Source: Bacteroidales bacterium
GTDB taxonomy: Bacteria > Bacteroidota > Bacteroidia > Bacteroidales > Paludibacteraceae
Direction of reading: 5' to 3'
Assembly (NCBI GenBank): GCA_012837935.1
Contig: DUQG01000045.1
Span: 1 to 64,000, forward strand
DNA: 64,000 nt
Positions 37,075 to 46,400 of the stretch are shown here, piece by piece. Under the pieces are notes generated by a model. The model made no database searches. It was not told the DNA's origin and saw only the letters and a program-made list of their open reading frames with translations. Positions within the stretch are counted from its first letter, which is position 1; the number at the start of each line of letters is the position of its first letter. A program made the translations under genes and the position numbers.

Positions 37075-37488
37075 TTATTTCTCTGCGAAAAAATCATTGG
37101 TTATTTCCAACCAAAATTGATTAAATCTTATATCCATATCGTAAGCAACGTGTCGCTGCCATTTATCCATAGAGTTGTATTTGCTTTTATCGGCATAGAT
37201 TGTGTCGTTGTTCTGAATGATAAAAATAGATAAGTTTTGAGTTTTAGCTAAAAATTCGGCATCGCTTATTCCTTCATTATCTTTGTCGTATGAAAATAAC
37301 GTAAATCCCGAATGACTACCTTTGTTGGTCATTTTAATCGTTTCTTTTTGCGGACTATACTGTGCATACACAACAAAATCAGACATATTGTTAAATGAAA
37401 TACTGTCGTGTGTCTGTTTGATGCCGCAGCCATAACTCAATACAACCAAAGACAAAATCCAAAGTTTAATTAAATAATTCTTTTTCAT
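37075..37488 (-). CDS. Small lipoprotein of unknown function inside the ilv operon
   Basis: 137 residues. A lipoprotein signal peptide ends VLSYGC (C21). The remainder is mixed alpha/beta (DFVVYAQYSPQKETIKMTNKG, NLSIFIIQNNDTIYADKS, FNQFWLEITNDFF) with no family I recognise. It sits between the acyl-ACP thioesterase gene and ilvC on the same strand. Related operons that I know of run directly from the thioesterase to ilvC, so this gene looks like an insertion. Codon use seems similar to its neighbours. Confidence 0.65.
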   Translation of the reverse strand: MKKNYLIKLWILSLVVLSYGCGIKQTHDSISFNNMSDFVVYAQYSPQKETIKMTNKGSHSGFTLFSYDKDNEGISDAEFLAKTQNLSIFIIQNNDTIYADKSKYNSMDKWQRHVAYDMDIRFNQFWLEITNDFFAEK

Positions 37489-37584
37489 GTTTTTAAAATT
37501 TTTATTTGATTAATTAATTGTAAAATTATTAAAATTAGAAATCATAATTTCAGTGCTATGCACCTTTGTTGATTTTTTCTGTTA

Positions 37585-37634
37585 TCTTTCAATTCACAAT
37601 TGTCAATCGTCAATCGTCAATCGTACATCGTAAA
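37585..37634. repeat. Tandem repeat of an 'AATCGTC'-like word
   Basis: The words CACAATTGTCAATCGTCAAT, CGTCAATCG, TACATCGTAAATC follow each other; the 7-base unit AATCGTC is repeated with small changes right after the thioesterase stop codon (- strand). No coding potential. Confidence 0.65.
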
Positions 37635-38354
37635 TCAAAACTTGATTCTTCCCCTAAACGCTGTCTTTTCATCGGCTTTTGCTTCAAATCTGAAATCATT
37701 CTCTGCCACTTCTTCTTTGAAAACGGCAACCCGGTTTCCGTACACCACTTCGTTCATAAAGTTCACATCCAGTCGCTTTATCGAGTTGGCTTTATGTTCT
37801 TCCAATGTAAACGAATTTACCATCCAATCCAAATAATGCACCGTATTTACATGTTGATTGATGTCAATGTCGGTGTATTTGATGGAAAATTGGTCGATTG
37901 GCTCGCCGCCGACTGCATCCAATTTCAATGGACGCTCGATGCCGCTTTCCTGAAACGTAGCAAAATCGTGAATACCTTCAAGCAATTTCAATTCCATCGG
38001 ACGACGCGTTTCTATATTTATCATCACCCACACCGATGTGGAATTTCCGATAACTTCGCCCGCTTCATTATAAACACGATAATTACGGATAGTGTTCAGC
38101 GTATGTACTTCTTGCACCCAAGTTTCGATGGATATTTTCTCGTATTCTTTCGGGAAGTAATTCATTTCCAATGCAAAGCGAGAAAGCACCCAAGTTCCGC
38201 CAACTTTATGCAAATGTCGAATTCCAAAGCCGTTTTCATCCGCATTGTAACCCGATGCTGTCAATATCAAGTCAATCAGATGCGAAAGTTTTACCTTTGA
38301 CTGAAAATCCACAAACTGCGGTGCAATATTAAATGAAAATTTTCCTACTTTCAT
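37635..38354 (-). CDS. Acyl-ACP thioesterase
   Basis: 239 residues with the double hotdog fold of the FatA/FatB-type acyl-ACP thioesterases: MKVGKFSFNIAPQFVDFQSKVKLSHLIDLIL at the start, YNVSV-type GIRHLHKVGGTWVLSRFALEM and the second hotdog with DIDINQHVNTVHYLDWMV (the conserved Asp/Asn/His active-site region, about 165-182). It releases free fatty acids from acyl carrier protein in the cytoplasm. Its ATG overlaps the ilvN stop codon (ATGA), so it is translationally coupled to branched-chain amino acid genes. This hints at a link with branched-chain fatty acids, but that is inference. Confidence 0.9.
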   Translation of the reverse strand: MKVGKFSFNIAPQFVDFQSKVKLSHLIDLILTASGYNADENGFGIRHLHKVGGTWVLSRFALEMNYFPKEYEKISIETWVQEVHTLNTIRNYRVYNEAGEVIGNSTSVWVMINIETRRPMELKLLEGIHDFATFQESGIERPLKLDAVGGEPIDQFSIKYTDIDINQHVNTVHYLDWMVNSFTLEEHKANSIKRLDVNFMNEVVYGNRVAVFKEEVAENDFRFEAKADEKTAFRGRIKF

Positions 38355-38920
38355 TCTATTCCTTGTTCTTCTATGCTTTTTAGATTGCGAATTTTCTCAA
38401 CTTTGGAAAGCATATCGCTTAGGCGTTCCACTTTTGAGCGGGTAATCGCGATTCTTCCCGAGCGAATAAACTGCAACACACCGATTTTTTCGCTTAGTTC
38501 TTTAAATAAAGCTTGTGTTTCGGCATAATGTCCCGCTTTCAAAAATACGGTGCAGTCGTTTGAAATTTCCAACACACGGATATTGTATTTACGAACAAGA
38601 TACTCAATCGAACCGTGTTCAAGCACTTTGTCGGTCGCCAATTTGTAAAGCGCAAGTTCTTGATGTACAAGGTCTTCGTCCGTGTTATAATAAGCTTTTA
38701 GAATATCCACCCGTTTGTCGATTTGTTTTACCACTTTTTCCACTACATCTTTTGTGCTAAAAAGGGTAATGGTAAATTTATGGATACCTTCCAATGCAGA
38801 CGGCGACACCGAAAGCGTTTCGATATTCAATCCGCGACGGGTAAAAATAATGGTAATCTGATTAAGCAGACCTACCGTGTTTTCCGAGAAAACAGTGATT
38901 GTATATAATTTAGTTTCCAT
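38351..38920 (-). CDS. ilvN: Acetolactate synthase, small regulatory subunit
   Basis: 189 residues. An N-terminal ACT domain (about 3-75, YTITVFSENTVGLLNQITIIFTRRGLNIETL) senses valine and activates the large subunit; the C-terminal domain follows (about 80-165, with DIVRSGRIAITRS-type LQFIRSGRIAITR). Its start overlaps the end of ilvB by 11 bases and its stop overlaps the start of the thioesterase by 4 bases. Confidence 0.95.
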   Translation of the reverse strand: METKLYTITVFSENTVGLLNQITIIFTRRGLNIETLSVSPSALEGIHKFTITLFSTKDVVEKVVKQIDKRVDILKAYYNTDEDLVHQELALYKLATDKVLEHGSIEYLVRKYNIRVLEISNDCTVFLKAGHYAETQALFKELSEKIGVLQFIRSGRIAITRSKVERLSDMLSKVEKIRNLKSIEEQGIE

Positions 38921-40634
38921 TGTTCATTATAATATTAGTTACACAAGTTCCCGCCGGTATCATCGGGTAAACCATTCCTTTTTGTTCCACTTCTACCACA
39001 AGCAGATAAGGTTTGTCGTCTTTTAGCATATCGGCAATGGCATCGTCAAGCTCTTCGCGTTTCGTTACCAATTTTCCGTTAATGTTGTAAGCTTTCGCAA
39101 TTGCCACAAAATCAGGGTTATCCATATGGGTAAATGAATAGCGTTCGTCAAAAAACAGTTCTTGCCACTGACGAACCATTCCAAGGAAACGGTTGTCCAT
39201 CACAATCATTTTTACGCCCAATTTTTCCTGCATAATAGTTCCCAATTCTTGAATGGTCATTTGGAAACCGCCGTCGCCGGCAAACATACAAACCGTTCTG
39301 TCAGGTGCACCCACTTTAGCACCCATCGCAGCCGGAAGTCCGAATCCCATTGTACCTAATCCGCCTGATGTAACCAAACTGCGAGTTTTAGTGTATTGAG
39401 AATAACGAGCAGCCATCATTTGGTTTTGTCCTACGTCTGTAACCACCACAGCTTCGTGATTTATGGCTTCACTTACTTTGTGGACAATTTCACCCATAGT
39501 GATTTCACCTTCGAAGCGGTAAACTTCTTTTTCAATAACGGCATCATACTCTTTTTTATCGTACTCTGCAAAGCTCTCAATCCATTCGGTGTGCTTGCCC
39601 GGATTAACTTTTGCGGTCAATGCAGGAAGGCTCTCTTTTACCGAACCAACAACCGGCGCATCCACAGGAACGTTTTTGCCGATTTCGGATTTATCAATAT
39701 CCAAGTGAATGATTTTAGCCTGTTTTGCATACGTATTCAAATCGCCTGTAACACGGTCATCAAAGCGCATTCCGATAGCAATCAGCACGTCGCACTCATT
39801 GGTTTTCATATTGGGTGCCACATTTCCGTGCATTCCCAAGAAACCTTTATTTAAGCGGAAATCAGTTGGCATAGCCGAAAGTCCGAGTAAGGTAGATGCG
39901 GCAGGAATATCAGCTTTTTCCAAAAACTCTTTCAATTCTTGTTCGGCACCACCCAAAATAACGCCTTGACCCACTAATGCAAGCGGTTTTTTTGCGCTGT
40001 TTATCAATTTTGCAGCTTCTTCTATCTGTGTTTCCTTAATTTTTGGATAAGGAATATAGCTACGGATAAATGAACAAGGCTTATAATCAAACTCAACCAT
40101 TTCAGTTTGAGCACTCTTTGCAAAATCCAGTACCACCGGACCCGGACGACCGCTTTTAGCAATATAAAACGCGCGTGCCACCGCCCAAGGAATATCTTTC
40201 GCGTAGCGGATTTGGTACGACCATTTTGTAATCGGTTGCGTAATGCCCACTACGTCAATTTCTTGAAACGCATCTGTGCCGAGTAAAGAAGTTCCCACCT
40301 GACCGGTAATAACAACAAGCGGCGTACTGTCCAGCAATGCATCTGCAATACCAGTCATGGCATTTGTAGCGGCAGGACCGGATGTTACCAAACTTACACC
40401 CACTTTTCCCGAAACTCGTGCGAAACCTTGCGCAGCGTGCGTAGCGCCTTGCTCGTGACGAGTTAGTATATGGTGAATGCTATCGCAGTGATCATACAAT
40501 GCATCATAAACAGGCATAATTGCACCGCCGGGATAACCAAAAATGGTTTCAACCCCTTCTTTCATAAGCGACAATATCAATGCCTCAGCACCTGTAACAA
40601 GCTTCTGCTCTTGATTATCGTTTTTTGATTTCAT
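38910..40634 (-). CDS. ilvB: Acetolactate synthase, large catalytic subunit
   Basis: 574 residues. A thiamine-diphosphate enzyme joining two pyruvates (or pyruvate and 2-oxobutyrate). Domains: N-terminal pyrimidine-binding domain with the catalytic Glu in HEQGATHAAQGFAR (about 60-73), the central FAD-binding domain (about 195-330), and the C-terminal domain with the ThDP motif GDGGFQMTIQELGTIMQ (about 440-456). The 412 bases separating it from ilvD contain several palindromes, described separately. Confidence 0.96.
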   Translation of the reverse strand: MKSKNDNQEQKLVTGAEALILSLMKEGVETIFGYPGGAIMPVYDALYDHCDSIHHILTRHEQGATHAAQGFARVSGKVGVSLVTSGPAATNAMTGIADALLDSTPLVVITGQVGTSLLGTDAFQEIDVVGITQPITKWSYQIRYAKDIPWAVARAFYIAKSGRPGPVVLDFAKSAQTEMVEFDYKPCSFIRSYIPYPKIKETQIEEAAKLINSAKKPLALVGQGVILGGAEQELKEFLEKADIPAASTLLGLSAMPTDFRLNKGFLGMHGNVAPNMKTNECDVLIAIGMRFDDRVTGDLNTYAKQAKIIHLDIDKSEIGKNVPVDAPVVGSVKESLPALTAKVNPGKHTEWIESFAEYDKKEYDAVIEKEVYRFEGEITMGEIVHKVSEAINHEAVVVTDVGQNQMMAARYSQYTKTRSLVTSGGLGTMGFGLPAAMGAKVGAPDRTVCMFAGDGGFQMTIQELGTIMQEKLGVKMIVMDNRFLGMVRQWQELFFDERYSFTHMDNPDFVAIAKAYNINGKLVTKREELDDAIADMLKDDKPYLLVVEVEQKGMVYPMIPAGTCVTNIIMNNGN

Positions 40635-40755
40635 TCTTTTTATGTTTAATTAAAGCCCCAACCCAAAAGGGAAGTTGTAGCTAATTTAAGTTAATACTAT
40701 TTTAAAGTGTTTTTTCGTATTTATTCCTAATTGCTATCAAGATATTTTATAGACG

Positions 40756-40921
40756 TTTTCCCGAAGGGAATTTATATCAATAGCATCGATAGCTATTATT
40801 TTTGTGTCTATTTCCCGTAGGGAATAAACCGTTTTCTTGCTACTGTTTTGTTGTTAATCCCCTACGGGGAATATTTTCTTGTTCCTTTTTATTTCCTATT
40901 GATATTTATCTCCTACGGAGA
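40756..40921. repeat. Cluster of four related short palindromes between ilvB and ilvD
   Basis: Four hairpins of similar core lie at near-regular spacing of about 45-55 bases: TTCCCGAAGGGAA (40758-40770), ATTTCCCGTAGGGAATA (about 40810-40825), ATCCCCTACGGGGAAT (about 40857-40872) and TCTCCTACGGAGA (40909-40921). The loops are GAA, GTA or TAC. The stems keep pairing although the bases change (TTCCC/GGGAA, TCCCC/GGGGA, TCTCC/GGAGA), which suggests the structure matters or that these are members of a dispersed palindrome family. They would lie in the ilvDB transcript. Confidence 0.7.
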
Positions 40922-41006
40922 AACCGAAAATAAGAGTCGTAGCAACCCTTCTAAATTTCATTAATTCTTTGATAACCAATATCTACTAAGTCAGCGAAAC
41001 TCAAAA

Positions 41007-41046
41007 CCTGCCTGCGGCAGGCAGGCTCAAAACTCAAAACTCAAAA
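41007..41046. repeat. CCTGCC palindrome and CTCAAAA tandem repeat
   Basis: CCTGCCTGCGGCAGGCAGG (41007-41025) is a perfect palindrome around one base, followed by four copies of the 7-base unit CTCAAAA/ACTCAAA up to the ilvD stop codon. Palindromes of this wording are dispersed in many Bacteroidota genomes, to my knowledge. Confidence 0.65.
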
Positions 41047-42954
41047 CTAAATAATCCTTACCGCTCCTTTATCTGCCGAACTTACCATACTTGCGTAGGC
41101 TTTTAGCGCTTTTGAAATTTGGCGATTTCGCTCTTTGGGTGTAAAGGCATCTTTTCCGCGTGTGAGTTCTTTTTCTCTTCTTTTTGCTAATTCTTCTTCC
41201 GAAACTTTTACGTTGATTGAACGTTCTCGAATATTTATTTCAATAATATCACCGTCCTGAAGTAGCCCTACATTGCCACCTGCAGCCGCTTCCGGCGAGA
41301 TGTGTCCGATGGACAAGCCCGATGTGCCACCTGAAAAACGTCCGTCAGTTATCAAAGCACACTCTTTTCCTAACCGTTTGGCTTTGATGTAGGAAGTAGG
41401 GTAAAGCATTTCTTGCATTCCCGGACCGCCTTTCGGACCTTCGTGGGTGATTACCACGACATCGCCGGCGACAACTTCCCCTTTCAAAATACCGTCGCAA
41501 GCCGTATCCTGCGACTCGTAAACTTTGGCTTTTCCTGTGAAATTCCAAATGTTTTCATCCACACCCGCTGTTTTTACCACGCATCCATCTTCAGCAATAT
41601 TTCCTTTCAGCACCGCCAATCCACCGTCTTGCGTATAAGCAAATTCCAACGAACGAATGCAGCCGTTTTCGCGGTCAGTGTCAAGTTCTTTGTATTTGGT
41701 GTCTTGTGAACCCAATACCAAGTTGAATATTCTTCCGGGCGCACTTCTGTAAATACGGTCGGCAGCCGGGTCTATGTTCTCTTTTTTTATCGAATATTTT
41801 TCTATGGCTTCGCCCAATGTCAAACCATCTGCACGTTTTACCGACAGGCTAAGATGATTTTCTTTTAAGCTTAATTCTTCTAAAATTCCGAGTATTCCGC
41901 CTGCACGGTTTACGTCTTGAATATGGTAACGGTCTGAGTTGGGTGCCACTTTACAGATACAAGGCGTTTTTCTTGAAATGGCATCAATATCGTCCATTGT
42001 AAACTTAACTTCAGCTTCTTGTGCAATGGCAAGCAGGTGCAGCACCGTGTTGGTAGAGCCGCCCATTGCCACATCCAAAGTCATCGCATTGATAAATGCT
42101 TCGCGTGTGGCGATGCTTCGCGGCAAAACGCTTTCGTCGCCGTCGCGGTAATACTTATAGGCATTTTCTACAATAATCCGAGCCGCATCCACGAAAAGCT
42201 GTTTGCGGTTGGCGTGTGTGGCTACGATTGTGCCGTTGCCGGGCAGTGCCAATCCGATGGCTTCGTTCAGGCAATTCATAGAATTGGCGGTAAACATTCC
42301 CGAGCAGGAACCGCAAGTTGGACAAGCGGCACGTTCGATTTTTGTAACGTGTTCATCCGAAACATTATCATCAGCCGCTACAACCATTGCATCAATTAAG
42401 TCAACCTGTCTGCCATCTACTTCACCTGCTTCCATCGGTCCGCCCGACACAAAAATAGCGGGGATGTTCAGTCGCATAGCTGCCATCAACATTCCCGGCG
42501 TGATTTTGTCGCAATTGCTGATACATACCATTGCATCGGCTTTGTGTGCGTTTACCATATATTCCACGCTGTCGGCAATTAAATCCCGAGATGGAAGGGA
42601 ATAAAGCATTCCGTCGTGTCCCATCGCGATACCGTCATCTACGGCAATGGTGTTAAACTCAGCGGCAAAGCAACCCAATTTTTCAATTTCTGCTTTAACC
42701 ATTTGTCCCACTTCATGCAAATGCGTATGTCCGGGAACAAACTGCGTAAAGGAATTTACCACTGCGATAATCGGCTTTCCGAGTTGTTTACCTTTCATGC
42801 CGTTGGCTTTCCAAAGTGCACGTGCACCTGCCATTCGGCGACCTTGCGTAGATGCGGCGGAACGAAGTTGAAACGCCCCATCTAACTTTCCGTCAGTTGA
42901 CGGAGAAGAATTTAATTCTTGCGAATTAGATGTTGTATGTTTATTGTTGTCCAT
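41047..42954 (-). CDS. ilvD: Dihydroxy-acid dehydratase
   Basis: 635 residues. Dehydrates 2,3-dihydroxy-3-methylvalerate and -isovalerate in isoleucine and valine synthesis; an iron-sulfur enzyme. The cluster-binding cysteines are in [10 protein letters not shown] (about 146-155) and [12 protein letters not shown] (about 213-224); [20 protein letters not shown] near the C-terminus is the family signature. About 20 residues longer at the N-terminus than E. coli IlvD (Asn/Ser/Thr-rich). The stop TAG is followed two codons later by TGA. First gene of the ilv operon, about 210 bases downstream of an attenuator-like leader. Confidence 0.96.
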   Translation of the reverse strand: MDNNKHTTSNSQELNSSPSTDGKLDGAFQLRSAASTQGRRMAGARALWKANGMKGKQLGKPIIAVVNSFTQFVPGHTHLHEVGQMVKAEIEKLGCFAAEFNTIAVDDGIAMGHDGMLYSLPSRDLIADSVEYMVNAHKADAMVCISNCDKITPGMLMAAMRLNIPAIFVSGGPMEAGEVDGRQVDLIDAMVVAADDNVSDEHVTKIERAACPTCGSCSGMFTANSMNCLNEAIGLALPGNGTIVATHANRKQLFVDAARIIVENAYKYYRDGDESVLPRSIATREAFINAMTLDVAMGGSTNTVLHLLAIAQEAEVKFTMDDIDAISRKTPCICKVAPNSDRYHIQDVNRAGGILGILEELSLKENHLSLSVKRADGLTLGEAIEKYSIKKENIDPAADRIYRSAPGRIFNLVLGSQDTKYKELDTDRENGCIRSLEFAYTQDGGLAVLKGNIAEDGCVVKTAGVDENIWNFTGKAKVYESQDTACDGILKGEVVAGDVVVITHEGPKGGPGMQEMLYPTSYIKAKRLGKECALITDGRFSGGTSGLSIGHISPEAAAGGNVGLLQDGDIIEINIRERSINVKVSEEELAKRREKELTRGKDAFTPKERNRQISKALKAYASMVSSADKGAVRII

Positions 42955-42965
42955 AGGTTCTTAAT

Positions 42966-43060
42966 TTAAGTAGTAGCCAACCAGCTTGCGGCTGGCAGGC
43001 TTTGAGTTGGCAGCTACTTAGTTTTATTCCTTCGGAATATGGCAGACAGGAATGTCTGCC
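42966..43060 (-). promoter_or_regulatory. Structured spacer between the attenuator and ilvD
   Basis: Three nested or serial hairpins are visible: AAGTAG..GCCAAC with GTTGGC.GCTACTT, enclosing CCAGC/GCTGG (about 42968-43020); ATTCC-TTCG-GAAT with a stable UUCG-type loop (about 43026-43038); and GGCAGACA/TGTCTGCC (43041-43060). They would be in the 5' untranslated region of ilvD mRNA after read-through of the attenuator. Function unknown; they may be dispersed palindromes or stabilise the message. Confidence 0.5.
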
Positions 43061-43087
43061 CCCCCTCAAATGTCTGTCCCCTCAAAT

Positions 43088-43118
43088 AAAAAAACCTTTC
43101 TCGTTTATGGGAGAAAGG
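43088..43118 (-). terminator. Attenuator terminator of the ilvD operon leader
   Basis: On the - strand CCTTTCTC pairs perfectly with GAGAAAGG around CCATAAAC and is followed by seven T. It lies 46 bases beyond the leader peptide stop. The segment GAGAACGG at the leader peptide's stop codon (43158-43165) differs by one base from the terminator's own 3' arm, so it can pair with the same 5' arm and form an antiterminator. Confidence 0.82.
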
Positions 43119-43163
43119 CTCTATGTTTTAGAATACACACATACATTAACTATATAACCGTTC

Positions 43164-43229
43164 TCACCTTTGATTTTGCACCAAAAGAGTAATGACGAGG
43201 ACGTTTAAAATAGTGTGTATTGATTTCAT
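43164..43229 (-). CDS. Ile/Leu/Val-rich leader peptide of the ilvD operon
   Basis: A 21-codon frame starts at an ATG 19 bases after the promoter's -7 element and ends in TGA. The peptide begins MKSIHTILNV and continues LVITLLVQNQR: 10 of its 21 residues are Ile, Leu or Val, eight of them within 11 codons (7-17). This is the classic make-up of a branched-chain amino acid attenuator peptide. Its stop codon overlaps the antiterminator segment GAGAACGG, so a ribosome that finishes the peptide would cover that segment and let the terminator form, while a ribosome stalled on Ile/Leu/Val codons would leave it free. Too short for ordinary gene finders. Confidence 0.8.
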   Translation of the reverse strand: MKSIHTILNVLVITLLVQNQR

Positions 43230-43247
43230 GCTTTTTAATTTTGCTTG

Positions 43248-43255
43248 CAAAGATA
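43248..43255 (-). promoter_or_regulatory. -7 promoter element for the ilvD operon leader
   Basis: TATCTTTG on the - strand, a full match, with a TTG exactly 20 bases further upstream as -33 element. Transcription would begin shortly before the leader peptide ATG at 43229. Confidence 0.75.
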
Positions 43256-43368
43256 TAGTAAGTTTTTGAATGTGGCAATAGTTTGATAGAAAAAGTTTAA
43301 AATAATTACGAATTGCAAGTAAATTCATTGGTTTTTGTTTTTATTCGTAGGAAACGGGCATGTAAATT

Positions 43369-43404
43369 AAGTAGCTGTTAACCCTAAGTTAACAGCTACT
43401 TTTG
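43369..43404 (-). terminator. Terminator-like hairpin after the giant adhesin gene
   Basis: AAGTAGCTGTTAA pairs perfectly with TTAACAGCTACTT around CCCTAAG, just past the stop codon of the gene at 43410-49010. The following T-rich tract on the - strand is interrupted (AATTTACA), so termination strength is uncertain. Confidence 0.65.
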
Positions 43405-43409
43405 TTGGA

Positions 43410-46400
43410 TTATTGTTTGATAAATCTATGTACTGTAGGAGTGTTGTCGGTTCCAATTATTTTTATAAAGTAAGTTCCTGAACTTAAAACTTCTACATTA
43501 AGGGTAGTTGTTCTGTTTTCGGTTTTTGTTGTATTAAGCAAGAGTCCATTAATGCTGTATAGCTCAATAACAACTTCATCGCTATTATTGCGTTCTATTA
43601 TTAATGTGTTTTTAACCGGATTAGGATACAGTTGTACAGAGTTTGTTGTCAATTTATCAATTTCGGTCGTGAGTAGACTTATAGGAATTGTTTGAGCATC
43701 ATTGTTAACAGTAAACGAACCTGTAAGGTCGGCGTATCCTGATATTGATACTGTATAGTTATAATCACCGTTGGCTAAGTTAATTGTTGCCGTACCTGAA
43801 ACATCAGTTGTTAATGTATCCTCGTTAATTACAATACTTGCACCTTCAACAGGGTTGTTTTTTGCATCGACAACTGTGAATGTAACGGTATATGTTTGCT
43901 GTACGGTAATAGAAGTAGTAACGATTTCGGATACTTCTGAAGCGTAAACCGATTGAACACCTACAGTATGTGTACCGCCGAATATATCAGGAATTGTGTA
44001 TTCGGTTGTTGTTACATTTGTAGCTACTTGCACGCCATCAAGATAAATATTATACCCTGTGAGCGTGGCGGATTCACCAACTTTAGCTCCTCCGATATAG
44101 ATATCGTCAAGCATAAATATAAACGCATCATCGGATACACAGTTGATAGCCAAGTAAACCTGCTGTCCCGCATAATCGTCTAAGCTATAGGTGTGTTGTG
44201 TCCATTCGAGGGGAGCTTCAACAAATCTTGAGCCTGTTAAGAAAGTAAAGCTGCCGACATCCGTATTTGTGGTAGAAACGGCTACTTTGAAACGTTCTAA
44301 TCCGTTGTCTTCGTCATAAGTTTTTGCCCAGAATGAGAACCGCATTCCGGGAACAACCGTTATTTGGTGCGTAATTAACCAGTCGTTGTTGGAGCTTCCC
44401 AAATTAGGAATTGCAGCAAAGCAAGCTAAATATTTATTCCCGCTGTGTGGGAGTAACTGATTACTTGTTGCGGCAGGTGTGGTAGCCGATGGATTAAACA
44501 CGATATAGGAACCTGTGTATCCTTCGTTCTGGAAATCAAAGGTGCCGGATGAGTATGTTGGTGTATTATCCACGTCAGCCAAAGTATAGTTGCCGATATT
44601 TTCGATGATAAAATCGTCGTAGCTTTCCATATCATCCTCAAAGCTCGGATTCCAAACTACTTTTACTTGATTTCCATTAACCACTTCGGCTGCTACCTCG
44701 AATGGCTTATAAACTTGTGCCTGCAATGTTATATTGATTGGGAGGTCTGCACCCGAAACTACTGCTGTTTCTGACACAGTAGCAAAATCAACTTTAGAGA
44801 TTGTATAAGGGTAGTTGCCGTCTGCAAGCCTAATCGTTGCGACACCCGAAACATTGGTAGTCAAAGATGTTTCGTTTATTGCAATATCGGCACTTTCAAT
44901 CGGTTTGTTTTCACTGTCAACAACTGTAAATGTTACGGTGTATCCCAACTCAAAATTAGCTGTAAATGTTACATCGCTATTACCGACAACGTAGTTGAAT
45001 GTTTCAGCTTTTGATACAATTTCGTTGTCGGCATTTGTCCAATTTTTAAGTACATATCCGGTTTTGGGAGTTGCTGTTAATTGAGTTTCCGTGCCTTCGA
45101 TATAGCTTCCACCGCCCGTAACGGTTCCGCCAGTATCTGAATTAGCTGCTAAAGTTACCGTGCGTTTTTTGCCGACAACAAACTCATCAACATATATATT
45201 GGTTCCGTAGTCGCTTGTGGCTTGGAGAATTATATAAGAGAAGTTCCCAACAAATCCGGCAGGTACTTCAAAAGCATAATCGTACCAACCCATTGCGCTG
45301 ACTGCAGGAGACAACTCCATATTTCTATGAATAGTGCCTAATTTAGTTGCACCTGTTTTGTTAGGTTTCGTATTGATATATACATCAACTTTATCGGCAC
45401 AGTCGGCATAATTATCGTCTCGATACATCTTAAATCCGACATTGTAAGTCTCACTGCCCATATCTAAACGACGGGAAATAAGCGTGCCTCGACTGCCTGA
45501 ACTATTGCTCCAACAATCGTATTTTAACATAGCTTCACCAAACGGGCTGCAAGTAGGATTTACGCCGCTTGCAACTCTTTCCCAAGGCTCATCATCATCT
45601 CCTAAAGTTGACCATCCTGCAGGTGGAAATTCATTGCCGTCGAATGTTTCTTTATATGGAAATGCTGAAATGGTGAAATCAGCACCAATACCGGTGATGT
45701 TTATACAATGAGTTGTCTCGATGTTATCATTCACTTCTATTGTGGCTGTTTTGTTCCCGATTGTAGTCGGAGTAAAGGCTACACCAAAATATTCAACTTC
45801 ATCGGCACTTAAATTCACCGTGCTTTCAATATTTATCAAAGTAAATTGGTCGGCATCTGTTCCGGTAATTGTAATATCCGAAGGATTGATTGTAATTGTT
45901 CCGCCACCTGTATTTTGCATAGTGAAAACTTGCAGGGCAGATGATGTTGCAATTTGTGTTGCTGCAAAAGTAAACTCGGTAGGAGTAATTTCTAAAACAG
46001 GCGGAATAACTTCCAACTGCACTTCAATAGCCATATCTCCGACTACTGTAAATGCTACGTCATTTTTAGGAAGATAACCGGGAGCATTCACAGAATAGCT
46101 GTAGTCGCCGGTAACAGCATATATTACAGCTTTTCCCGAAGAATTGCTTACAGATGTATCAATAACTGTTTCTCCTTGTTTAACGGTTACGGTAGCTTCT
46201 TTAATGGGATTATTTTCTGTATCAACAACGGTAAAAGTTACAACGGGTAATTTTTCAAAATTACCCGTAAAAGTTACATCGCTGCTACCAACAACGTAAT
46301 TGTATGTTTCTGTTGTGCATACAACTTCGTTATCGGCATTTGTCCAATTTATAAATTTATAGCCCGTATTGGGAGTTGCCGTTAAATTAACTTCCGTTCC

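Larger units (their letters stand above)
43088..43350 (-). repeat. Direct repeat R1: BCAA regulatory block upstream of ilvD
   Basis: The block from the attenuator terminator through the leader peptide and promoter and on for about 95 bases upstream is matched, with substitutions and small gaps, by 49195-49450. Conserved landmarks in the same order: CCTTTCTCGTTTA, GTTTA near the middle of the leader, the -7 element, AGTAAGTTTTT and the A/T-rich stretch ending in GGTTTTT. Confidence 0.75.

Noticed and set aside
37566..38300. 244-codon open frame opposite the acyl-ACP thioesterase gene
   Set aside because: It lies almost wholly antisense to a clear thioesterase; composition is typical of a shadow frame.
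40756..40921. CRISPR-like array
   Set aside because: Only four palindromes, no conserved full repeat unit, variable spacing and no cas genes in the window.
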